Assembly: GCF_002102265.1 (NCBI RefSeq)
Contig: NZ_LQPG01000020.1
Coordinates: 1-64,000 of the forward strand
From: Mycolicibacter longobardus
GTDB taxonomy: Bacteria; Actinomycetota; Actinomycetes; Mycobacteriales; Mycobacteriaceae
Direction: 5' to 3'
Length of the DNA stretch: 64,000 nucleotides
Positions 54,308 to 61,745 of the stretch are shown here, one piece after another. The notes beneath the pieces are model-generated. The model did no database searches. It saw only the letters and a program-made list of their open reading frames with translations, and had not been told where the DNA came from. The position numbers and the translations under genes were made by a program. How positions within the stretch are numbered: the stretch's first letter is position 1; each line of letters begins with the position of its first letter.

Positions 54308-54366
54308 CCGAGCGTGCGGCTGTCTTCACGGTCGACCCCCGAGCGTGCGGCCAACTTCACGCTCGG
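54308..54366. repeat. Tandem GAGCGTG/CACGCTC hairpins, locus 2
   Basis: CCGAGCGTG-N10-CACGGTCG (54308-54334, imperfect) and CCGAGCGTG-N10-CACGCTCGG (54339-54366, perfect 9-bp arms) lie between divergent dapC and fadA. They share the core AACTTCACGCTCG with 37940-38000. They are closer to dapC; the fadA promoter and 5' leader must lie in 54367-54520. Confidence 0.55.
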
Positions 54367-54520
54367 CGGGGAGCGAGCGGCCGCCCGGGCACCAGCCCCC
54401 AATTGGCCCAACCATCCGGTTGATAGGCCGCCCTGTTAGGCTGGAAATCCGGGGACTACGCTCCGACCAGACGCAAATCGAAGAATCCGCATCGAACACC
54501 AATCTGAAGAGGAATCTCCC

Positions 54521-55732
54521 ATGTCCGAAGAAGCCTTCATCTACGAGGCCATTCGCACCCCGCGCGGCAAGCAGCGCAACGGGGCGCTGAACGAGGTCAA
54601 GCCGATCAGCCTGGTCGTCGGCCTCATCGACGAACTGCGCTCCCGCCACCCCGACCTGGACGAGAGCCTGATCAGCGACGTCGTCCTGGGCTGCGTCTCG
54701 CCCGTGGGTGACCAGGGCGGCGACATCGCCCGCACCGCGGTGCTGGCCGCGGGCCTGCCCGACACCACCGGCGGCGTGCAGCTCAACCGGTTCTGCGCTT
54801 CCGGGCTCGAGGCCGTCAACACCGCCGCGCAGAAGGTGCGTTCGGGTTGGGACGACCTGGTGCTGGCCGGCGGCGTGGAGTCGATGAGCCGGATCCCGAT
54901 GGGCTCCGACGGCGGCGCGATGTTCTCCGACGTCCCCTTCACCTACGACAACTTCATCGCCCCGCAGGGCATCGGTGCCGACCTGATCGCCACCATCGAG
55001 GGCTTCTCCCGCGAGGACGTCGACAACTACGCGCTGCGCAGCCAGCAGCGGGCGGCGGCTGCCTGGTCGGGTGGCTACTTCGCCAAGTCCGTCATCCCGG
55101 TGCGTGACCAGAACGGCCTGGTGGTTCTCGACCACGACGAGCACATGCGTCCCGACACCACCCTGGAAGGCCTGGGCAAGCTGCGGACCGCGTTCGACGG
55201 CATCGGCGCGATGGGCGGCTTCGACGACGTGGCGCTGCAGAAGTACCACTGGGTCGAGGGCATCAACCACGTTCACACCGGCGGCAACAGCTCCGGCATC
55301 GTCGACGGCGCCGCGCTGCTGCTGATCGGTTCGGAAAAGGCCGGCACCTCGCAGGGGCTGACCCCGCGGGCGCGGGTCGTGGCCACCGCCACCAGCGGTG
55401 CCGACGCGACGATCATGCTCACCGGCCCCACCCCGGCCACCGTCAAGGTGCTGGACCGGGCCGGGCTGACCGTCGATGACATCGACCTGTTCGAGCTCAA
55501 CGAGGCGTTCGCCTCGGTGGTGCTGAAGTTCCAGAAGGACCTCAAGATCCCCGACGAGAAGCTCAACGTCAACGGCGGTGCGATCGCGATGGGCCACCCG
55601 CTGGGCGCCACCGGCGCGATGATCACCGGCACCATGGTCGACGAACTGGAGCGCCGGGGTGCCCGCCGCGCTCTGATCACACTCTGCATCGGCGGTGGCA
55701 TGGGCGTCGCCACCATCATCGAGCGCGTCTGA
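54521..55732 (+). CDS. fadA: Acetyl-CoA acetyltransferase FadA
   Basis: Thiolase of the fatty-acid oxidation complex, 403 aa. Nucleophile cysteine in [14 protein letters not shown] (about residue 92), [11 protein letters not shown] histidine in [10 protein letters not shown] and second cysteine in [15 protein letters not shown] 54521 is preceded by AGAGGAA. Followed by fadB after 15 bp; the two gene products form the trifunctional-type complex known in mycobacteria (Rv0859/Rv0860). It gives the general last step that the island's specialised enzymes could feed into. Confidence 0.95.
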   Translation: MSEEAFIYEAIRTPRGKQRNGALNEVKPISLVVGLIDELRSRHPDLDESLISDVVLGCVSPVGDQGGDIARTAVLAAGLPDTTGGVQLNRFCASGLEAVNTAAQKVRSGWDDLVLAGGVESMSRIPMGSDGGAMFSDVPFTYDNFIAPQGIGADLIATIEGFSREDVDNYALRSQQRAAAAWSGGYFAKSVIPVRDQNGLVVLDHDEHMRPDTTLEGLGKLRTAFDGIGAMGGFDDVALQKYHWVEGINHVHTGGNSSGIVDGAALLLIGSEKAGTSQGLTPRARVVATATSGADATIMLTGPTPATVKVLDRAGLTVDDIDLFELNEAFASVVLKFQKDLKIPDEKLNVNGGAIAMGHPLGATGAMITGTMVDELERRGARRALITLCIGGGMGVATIIERV

Positions 55733-55747
55733 GAGGGTTTGTAAAAA

Positions 55748-57880
55748 ATGGCAGAGAACACCATCAAATGGGACAAGGACGCTGACGGCATCGTCACGCT
55801 GACCCTGGACGACCCGACCGGGTCGGCCAACGTGATGAACGAGCACTACCGCGAGTCCATGCACAACGCGGTGGAACGCCTTGTCGCGGAGAAGGATTCG
55901 ATCACCGGTGTGGTCATCGCCAGCGCCAAGAAGACCTTCTTCGCCGGTGGCGACCTCAAGGCGATGATCCAGGTGGGCCCCGACGACGCCCAGGCGGTTT
56001 TCGAGCAGGTCGAGGGCATCAAGGCTGACCTGCGCACTCTGGAGACCTTTGGCAAGCCGGTTGTCGCCGCCATCAACGGCGCCGCTCTCGGCGGTGGCCT
56101 GGAGATCGCGCTGGCCTGTCACCACCGGATCGCGGCCGACGCCAAGGGCAGCCAGCTCGGCCTGCCCGAGGTCACCCTGGGCCTGCTGCCCGGTGGCGGC
56201 GGTGTCACCCGCACGGTGCGCATGCTGGGCATCCAGAACGCGTTCATGAATGTGCTGGCCCAGGGCACCCGCTTCAAGCCGGCCAAGGCCAAGGAGATCG
56301 GTCTGGTCGACGAGGTGCTGCCGACCGTCGAGGAACTGGTGCCGGCCGCCAAGGCCTGGATTAAGGCCAACCCGGAGGCCCACACCCAGCCGTGGGATGC
56401 CAAGGGCTACAAGATGCCCGGCGGCTCCCCGTCGACTCCGGCGCTGGCGGCGATCCTGCCGTCGTTCCCGGCTCTGCTGCGCAAGCAGCTCAAGGGTGCC
56501 CCGATGCCCGCGCCGCGGGCTATCCTGGCCGCCGCGATCGAGGGCGCGCAGGTGGACTTCGACACCGCCAGCCGCATCGAGAGCCGGTACTTCGTCTCGC
56601 TGGTCACCGGCAACGTCGCCAAGAACATGATCCAGGCGTTCTTCTTCGACCTGCAGCACATCAACGGTGGCGGCAGCCGCCCCGAGGGCATCGCGCAGAC
56701 CCCGATCAAGAAGATCGGTGTGCTCGGTGCCGGGATGATGGGCGCCGGCATCGCCTACGTGTCGGCCAAGGCCGGCTTCGATGTGGTGCTCAAGGATGTC
56801 TCGCTGGAGGCGGCCCAGAAGGGCAAGGGCTACTCGGAGAAGCTGGAGGCCAAGGCGCTGGAGCGCGGCCGCACCACTGCGGAGAAGTCCAAGGCGCTGC
56901 TGGACAAGATCACCCCGACCGGTGACGCGAAGGACCTGGCCGGTGTCGACTTCGTGATCGAGGCGGTGTTCGAGAGCCAGGAGCTCAAGCACAAGGTCTT
57001 CGCCGAGATCGAGGACATCGTCGAGCCCAACGCGCTGCTGGGATCGAACACCTCCACGCTGCCGATCACCGGCCTGGCGACCGGCGTGAAGCGCCAGGAG
57101 GACTTCATCGGGATCCACTTCTTCTCGCCGGTCGACAAGATGCCGCTGGTGGAGATCATTAAGGGCGAGAAGACCTCTGACGAGGCGCTGGCCCGGGTGT
57201 TCGACTACGTGCTGGCCATCAAGAAGACCCCGATCGTGGTCAATGACAGCCGCGGCTTCTACACCTCCCGCGTCATCGGCACCTTCGTCACCGAGGCGCT
57301 GATCATGCTGGGCGAGGGCGTGGAGCCGGCCAGCATCGAGCAGGCCGGTCTGCAGGCCGGCTACCCGGCGGCGCCGCTGCAGCTCTGCGACGAGCTCAAC
57401 CTGGAGCTGATGCAGAAGATCGTCATCGCCACCCGCGAGGGTGTCGAGGCGGCCGGCGGCACCCTCGAGACGCAACCGAACGAGGTGGTCATCAACAAGA
57501 TGATCGAACTCGGTCGGCCGTCGCGCCTGGCGGGCGCGGGCTTCTACGAGTACGTCGACGGCAAGCGCAGCGGCTTGTGGTCGGGTCTGCGGGAGACGTT
57601 CAACTCGGGCAGCTCCACCCCGCCGCTGCAGGACATGATCGACCGGATGCTCTTCGTCGAGGTGCTGGAAACCCAGAAGTGCTTCGACGAGGGCGTGCTG
57701 TCCTCGACCGCCGACGCCAACATCGGCGCGATCATGGGCATCGGGTTCCCGCCGTGGACCGGCGGCACCGCGCAGTTCATCACCGGCTACCCGGGCGGCA
57801 AGGCCGCCTTCGTGGCGCGGGCCAAGGAACTGGCCGCCAAGTACGGCGACCGGTTCAACCCGCCGGCGTCGCTTCTCTAA
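55748..57880 (+). CDS. fadB: FadB, enoyl-CoA hydratase/3-hydroxyacyl-CoA dehydrogenase
   Basis: Multifunctional alpha subunit, 710 aa. Residues 1-190 form the hydratase with both glutamates (GGGLEIALA and LPEVTLGLLPGGGG); the NAD-binding motif VLGAGMMGAGIAYVSA starts near 322; the dehydrogenase signature IGIHFFSPVDKMPLVEII follows near 455; the C-terminal helical domain is complete. Corresponds to Rv0860. With FadA it covers hydration, oxidation and thiolysis of straight-chain acyl-CoAs. Confidence 0.95.
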   Translation: MAENTIKWDKDADGIVTLTLDDPTGSANVMNEHYRESMHNAVERLVAEKDSITGVVIASAKKTFFAGGDLKAMIQVGPDDAQAVFEQVEGIKADLRTLETFGKPVVAAINGAALGGGLEIALACHHRIAADAKGSQLGLPEVTLGLLPGGGGVTRTVRMLGIQNAFMNVLAQGTRFKPAKAKEIGLVDEVLPTVEELVPAAKAWIKANPEAHTQPWDAKGYKMPGGSPSTPALAAILPSFPALLRKQLKGAPMPAPRAILAAAIEGAQVDFDTASRIESRYFVSLVTGNVAKNMIQAFFFDLQHINGGGSRPEGIAQTPIKKIGVLGAGMMGAGIAYVSAKAGFDVVLKDVSLEAAQKGKGYSEKLEAKALERGRTTAEKSKALLDKITPTGDAKDLAGVDFVIEAVFESQELKHKVFAEIEDIVEPNALLGSNTSTLPITGLATGVKRQEDFIGIHFFSPVDKMPLVEIIKGEKTSDEALARVFDYVLAIKKTPIVVNDSRGFYTSRVIGTFVTEALIMLGEGVEPASIEQAGLQAGYPAAPLQLCDELNLELMQKIVIATREGVEAAGGTLETQPNEVVINKMIELGRPSRLAGAGFYEYVDGKRSGLWSGLRETFNSGSSTPPLQDMIDRMLFVEVLETQKCFDEGVLSSTADANIGAIMGIGFPPWTGGTAQFITGYPGGKAAFVARAKELAAKYGDRFNPPASLL

Positions 57881-57894
57881 TCCGGCGAGCAGAC

Positions 57895-58179
57895 GTGGAA
57901 TCCCCCGAAACCCCGCGGTTTCGGGGGATTCTGCGTCTGCTCGACTACCGGGTGAGCGTCGGGGCGTTGATCGAGGCGGCGCTGTGGCTCGGCCTGGTCT
58001 ATGTGATCGCCGGTGTGGTGTGGCTGTTCATGCACCCCGACGGCGTGGAACGTCTGCAGGCCCAGGCGGAGCGGCAGTACGGCGTACCGCCCGCCAGCGT
58101 CTACGAGCTGGCGACCGTGACGTCGGTGGCGCTGTGGCCGGTGATGCTGCTGCTGCCGGCCGACGTCTGCGTGCGCTGA
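57895..58179 (+). CDS. Small membrane protein after fadB
   Basis: Predicted protein of 94 aa with two transmembrane segments (ALIEAALWLGLVYVIAGVVWLFM near residues 24-46, ATVTSVALWPVMLLLPADV near 71-89) and an acidic/polar loop between. GTG 57895 is the longest start, but its first 12 codons lie inside a perfect stem-loop (57898-57931); GTG 57952 at LLDYRVSVG avoids it. Not recognised. A lipid-associated role near fadAB is only a guess. Confidence 0.5.
   Translation: MESPETPRFRGILRLLDYRVSVGALIEAALWLGLVYVIAGVVWLFMHPDGVERLQAQAERQYGVPPASVYELATVTSVALWPVMLLLPADVCVR
57898..57931. terminator. Perfect stem-loop after fadB
   Basis: 15-bp perfect arms (GAATCCCCCGAAACC and its complement) with a CCGC loop, beginning 18 bases after the fadB stop. 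Strong enough to terminate or to protect the fadAB message; no T-run. It lies over the possible start of the following small membrane protein. Confidence 0.65.
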
Positions 58180-58186
58180 GCGGCGC

Positions 58187-58792
58187 TCAGCTCCGGCGCG
58201 CCAACAGGTAGTGCCGCACCCGATGGCCGCCGCTGGCCGGCAGATAGTTCGGCTCGTCGCCGGTGGCGAGCAGTTCCCATTCCGGAGCGAAGAGGCGCTG
58301 GATCTCGGCCTCGTCGATACCGCGGACCCCGAACAGCGCACCGGGGGCGAACGCGACGATCAACAGCCGCGAATCCGGTGCGGTCACCGCGTTGACCTGC
58401 CGGACGTAGCTGGCGCGGTCGCTGTCGCTCATGCCATGAATGCAGCCGCTGTCCACCACCAGGGCGAAGTCGTCACCGACCCCGGCGGAACTCAGCTCGG
58501 TGATGTCGGTGCACACGAATCGCACCGACGCCTTCCCGGCCTGGGCCTTGGCCCGGGCGGTGCGCAGTGCCCGCGGGGCGAAGTCGACACCGGTGACCTG
58601 CCAGCCGTTCTGCGCCAGATAGATGGAGTTGTCCCCGGTTCCGCACCCCAGATCCAGTGCCGTGCTCGGCGGCAGCGCCACGCCGGGCTCGCTTTCGACC
58701 AGGTTGCGCAGGCCGCGGGCCAGGGCATGGCCGTCCCAGGGGGTGAACCCCAACCGGTACATAGCCCGGAACAGCTTTTGCCTGGCCGTCAT
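58187..58792 (-). CDS. Class I SAM-dependent methyltransferase
   Basis: Methyltransferase of 201 aa. SAM-binding motif I ALDLGCGTGDNSIYLAQNG at about residues 46-64, acidic end VDFAP, and motif ALVVDSGCIHGM. The ATG at 58792 follows the preceding gene stop by 5 bp; frames further upstream lie inside that gene. Substrate unknown. Coupled with the flavin/F420-type protein upstream. Confidence 0.88.
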   Translation of the reverse strand: MTARQKLFRAMYRLGFTPWDGHALARGLRNLVESEPGVALPPSTALDLGCGTGDNSIYLAQNGWQVTGVDFAPRALRTARAKAQAGKASVRFVCTDITELSSAGVGDDFALVVDSGCIHGMSDSDRASYVRQVNAVTAPDSRLLIVAFAPGALFGVRGIDEAEIQRLFAPEWELLATGDEPNYLPASGGHRVRHYLLARRS

Positions 58793-58797
58793 GGCGC

Positions 58798-59223
58798 CTA
58801 GACCGCCCCCAGGTCCGTCGACAGCCAGTGCTGGGGACGCAGGTAGATGGCCACCTGCTCGCCCAGTTCGGCCAGCGCGAACTTGAGGAACTTCTCGGCC
58901 CGTTCCGGCGGTAGGTAGCGGTGCGCCAGCTCGGCGTGCTGGTCTTCGGTGCCGGGCTCGATACGGCTGACGGGGCCGTCGACGGTGACGTAGCGCAGCG
59001 TCGGCTCGGTCCGCTCCACCATCAGCGAGAAGCATCCGGCCGCCTCGATGAGCCGCGCCTTGCGCGACCCCGCCCCGGTCAGCACCCAGGGCTCGCCGCC
59101 CGGGGTGTACTGGTACCAGATCGGCACCGTCAGGGGGCCGCGGCCGGCGCCGGCGCTCACCGACAGCGCCGCGATGTGCGGCTCGGCCAGAAACTGCTCG
59201 CGTTCTTCCTTGGACAAGGCCAT
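58798..59223 (-). CDS. Pyridoxamine-5'-phosphate-oxidase-fold protein
   Basis: Split-barrel flavin- or F420-binding family protein, 141 aa: LSKEEREQFLAEPHIAALSV at the start, PLTVPIWYQYTPGGEPWVLT, SRKARLIEAAGCFSLMV and a C-terminal tail. Typical small mycobacterial reductase or cofactor-binding protein of unknown substrate. ATG 59223. Two-gene unit with the methyltransferase. Confidence 0.85.
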   Translation of the reverse strand: MALSKEEREQFLAEPHIAALSVSAGAGRGPLTVPIWYQYTPGGEPWVLTGAGSRKARLIEAAGCFSLMVERTEPTLRYVTVDGPVSRIEPGTEDQHAELAHRYLPPERAEKFLKFALAELGEQVAIYLRPQHWLSTDLGAV

Positions 59224-59280
59224 GTTTCGAGGCTAACCGCAATGGCCGCCGCATCGCGTTTGCCGTGCTGGCGGGTCGCT

Positions 59281-60933
59281 TCAGATCGCCGGGCCGAGCA
59301 GGTCGTCGGCGTCGCGGATGACGTAGCCGTAACCCTGCTCGGCCAGAAACCGCTGCCGGTGCGCGGCGTACTCGGCGTCCAGACTGTCGCGGGCGACCAC
59401 CGAGTAGAACACCGCACCGCCGCCGTCGGCTTTGGGGCGCAGCAGTCGGCCCAGCCGCTGGGCCTCCTCCTGCCGGGATCCGAAGGTGCCCGACACCTGG
59501 ACGGCCACCGAGGCCTCCGGCAGGTCGATGGAGAAGTTGGCGACCTTGGACACCACCAGGGTGGACACCTCGCCGCGGCGGAACGCGTCGAACAGCTTCT
59601 CGCGCTCGGCGGTCCGCGTCGATCCCTGGATCACCGGGGCGTCCAACTGCTCGCCCAGTTCCTCCAACTGATCGAGGTAGGCGCCGATCACCAGAGTCTG
59701 CTCGCCGGGATGCTGTTCGAGGATCGAGCGCACCACCGCGATCTTGGAGTGCACCGTTGAGCACAGCTTGTAGCGCTCCTCGGGTTCGGCGACGGCGTAG
59801 GTCATCCGTTCGCTCTCGGTCATGGTGACCCGTACCTCGATGCATTCGGCCGGCGCGATCCAGCCTTGGGCCTCGATGTCCTTCCACGGCGCGTCGTAAC
59901 GCTTGGGCCCGATCAGGGAGAACACGTCGCCTTCGCGGCCGTCCTCACGGATCAGCGTCGCAGTCAGCCCGAGGCGCCGGCGTGACTGCAGATCGGCGGT
60001 CATCCGGAACACCGGGGCCGGCAGCAGGTGCACCTCGTCGTAGATGATCAGCCCCCAGTCGCGGCTGTCGAACAGCTCCAGGTGCCGGTATTCGCCCTTG
60101 GTGCGCCGGGTGATCACCTGATAGGTGGCGATGGTGACCGGCCGGATCTCCTTGCGCTCCCCGGAGTACTCGCCGATCTCCTCCTCGGTCAGCGAGGTGC
60201 GCGCCACCAGTTCCCGTTTCCACTGGCGGCCAGCGACGGTGTTGGTGACCAGGATCAGCGTGGTGGCCTGCGCCTTGGCCATGGCCGCGGCACCGACCAG
60301 CGTCTTGCCGGCACCACAGGGCAACACCACCACCCCCGAGCCCCCCGACCAGAACGAGTCGGCGGCCATCTCCTGATAGTCGCGCAGCTGCCAGCCATCC
60401 TGGCGCAGCTCGATCGGATGCGCCTCGCCGTCGACGTAGCCCGCCAGATCCTCTGCGGGCCAACCTATCTTGAGCAACATCTGCTTGACCCGGCCCCGCT
60501 CGCTGGGATGCACCACGACGGTGTCGTCATCGATACGGGCACCGAGCATCGGGGCGATCTTCTTGTTGCGCAGCACCTCCTCGAGCACCGCGCGATCCAG
60601 GCTGACCAGGGTCAGGCCGTGCACCGGGCTCTTCACCAGCTGCAGGCGCCCGTAGCGCGCCATGGTGTCGACGATGTCGACCAGCAGCGGCTGCGGCACC
60701 GCGTACCGGGAATGGCTGACCAGAGCGTCGACCACCTGCTCGGCATCGTGGCCGGCGGCCCGGGCGTTCCACAACGCCAGCGGGGTGATGCGGTAGGTGT
60801 GCACGTGCTCGGGGGCGCGCTCCAGCTCGGCGAACGGGGCGATCGCGGCGCGCGCCGAACCGGCCTGTTCATGGTCGACCTCGAGCAGAACGGTCTTGTC
60901 GGATTGGACGATCAACGGCCCGTCGGTGCTCAT
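59281..60933 (-). CDS. ercc3: XPB/ERCC3-type DNA helicase
   Basis: Superfamily-2 DNA helicase, 550 aa. Walker A LPCGAGKTLVGA near residue 218, DEVH box LIIYDEVHLLPA, the XPB RED motif IREDGREGD, motif GLTAT and the C-terminal RecA-like domain (QVSGTFGSRQEEAQRLGRLL). N-terminal damage-recognition-like domain is present. Corresponds to M. tuberculosis Rv0861c; role in DNA repair or transcription coupling is established for the family but not fully for bacteria. Confidence 0.93.
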   Translation of the reverse strand: MSTDGPLIVQSDKTVLLEVDHEQAGSARAAIAPFAELERAPEHVHTYRITPLALWNARAAGHDAEQVVDALVSHSRYAVPQPLLVDIVDTMARYGRLQLVKSPVHGLTLVSLDRAVLEEVLRNKKIAPMLGARIDDDTVVVHPSERGRVKQMLLKIGWPAEDLAGYVDGEAHPIELRQDGWQLRDYQEMAADSFWSGGSGVVVLPCGAGKTLVGAAAMAKAQATTLILVTNTVAGRQWKRELVARTSLTEEEIGEYSGERKEIRPVTIATYQVITRRTKGEYRHLELFDSRDWGLIIYDEVHLLPAPVFRMTADLQSRRRLGLTATLIREDGREGDVFSLIGPKRYDAPWKDIEAQGWIAPAECIEVRVTMTESERMTYAVAEPEERYKLCSTVHSKIAVVRSILEQHPGEQTLVIGAYLDQLEELGEQLDAPVIQGSTRTAEREKLFDAFRRGEVSTLVVSKVANFSIDLPEASVAVQVSGTFGSRQEEAQRLGRLLRPKADGGGAVFYSVVARDSLDAEYAAHRQRFLAEQGYGYVIRDADDLLGPAI

Positions 60934-60990
60934 GGGGCCATTATCCGGGGTGCTCTGACAGCTTGAACACGCTCGAATGAATCGCCATCG

Positions 60991-61404
60991 TCAGGTGGCG
61001 CCGATCGCAACCATGATCCGGCTGCGGATGCTTGCGAGCTGCGCCGCCGTTATTCGTGAGTCGGTGGGATTGATGCGCCGCAGCGACACGCTGGTGACGT
61101 GATGAGCCAACGCCCAGCATGTTGTCTGCGCACCGTTCTCAGCGGTCGGCTCGATGCGTTCGGCGAACGACCGGTGCGCCAGCCCCTCGTCGCGGGTCAA
61201 CGGAACGACCAGCATGTTGGGATAGTCGTTGGGAAATAACTCATGGTCCTCGACGACTATGGCCGGACGCAGATTGCCGAGTTCATGCGGCGCTCCCAGC
61301 TTCGCCTCTCCTCCGTCGAGGCTCGCTGAACCGCCGGGTTCGTGCGGCAACGCGCCGCCCCGCCAATCAACGACCACGACGCTGCCGGCTCTATGCCGGC
61401 TCAT
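60991..61404 (-). CDS. mazF: MazF-like endoribonuclease toxin with in-frame repeat insertion
   Basis: Toxin of 137 aa with the PemK/MazF pattern: AGSVVVVDW at the first strand, RPAIVVEDHEL, NMLVVPLT, and a C-terminal helix (ITAAQLASIRSRIMVAIG). The loop between the first two strands is replaced by PHEPGGSASLDGGEAKLG, encoded by a 57-bp repeat (61283-61339). In MazF this loop contacts antitoxin and RNA, so activity may be changed. The ATG overlaps the antitoxin stop. No such pair lies at this place in the reference gene order. Confidence 0.82.
   Translation of the reverse strand: MSRHRAGSVVVVDWRGGALPHEPGGSASLDGGEAKLGAPHELGNLRPAIVVEDHELFPNDYPNMLVVPLTRDEGLAHRSFAERIEPTAENGAQTTCWALAHHVTSVSLRRINPTDSRITAAQLASIRSRIMVAIGAT
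61283..61339. repeat. 57-bp repeat, copy A, inside the mazF-like gene
   Basis: Matches 63688-63744 at 54 of 57 bases. On the minus strand it is read in the same frame in both genes as a peptide close to PGGSAxLDxGEAKLGxPHE. Insertion is in a loop. See copy B. Confidence 0.85.
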
Positions 61405-61643
61405 GCCAGGTCGGCCTGCGGCGCACCGAGTTCATCGAGTTCACGTCGTGCTTCGGGGTGCTCGCCAAGGTGTGCCATGACCCGCTCTCCGTCTGCCCGA
61501 ATCGCCTCGCGTCGGACCTGTCGTGCCGTAGCTTCGGCAATCTCCCGAACGAATGCGCTCAGACCCTTGCCTTGCTTCCGGGCTGCCTCCTCGAGCACCG
61601 CCCGGTCGTCGGCATCCAGTCGAATAGTGAGCGTCTCGGCCAT
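61401..61643 (-). CDS. mazE: MazE/ribbon-helix-helix antitoxin
   Basis: Antitoxin of 80 aa: ETLTIRLDADDRAVLEEAAR (ribbon-helix-helix type N-terminus), GKGLSAFVREIAEATARQVRR, and an acidic flexible tail. ATG 61643; the longer frame from 61673 adds residues without pattern. Stop overlaps the toxin start (ATGA). Confidence 0.8.
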   Translation of the reverse strand: MAETLTIRLDADDRAVLEEAARKQGKGLSAFVREIAEATARQVRREAIRADGERVMAHLGEHPEARRELDELGAPQADLA

Positions 61644-61745
61644 ACACCCCAGCGTAACACGATGACGTGACACGCACTGCCGGACGACGAACCGACCAGG
61701 CCTTGTAGCACATGTACTAGGTCGTCACCGTCTGATGGTCGGGGT

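Noticed and set aside
54326..57475. 1049-codon open frame on the minus strand
   Set aside because: Antisense of fadA and most of fadB; composition typical of the opposite strand of GC-rich genes.
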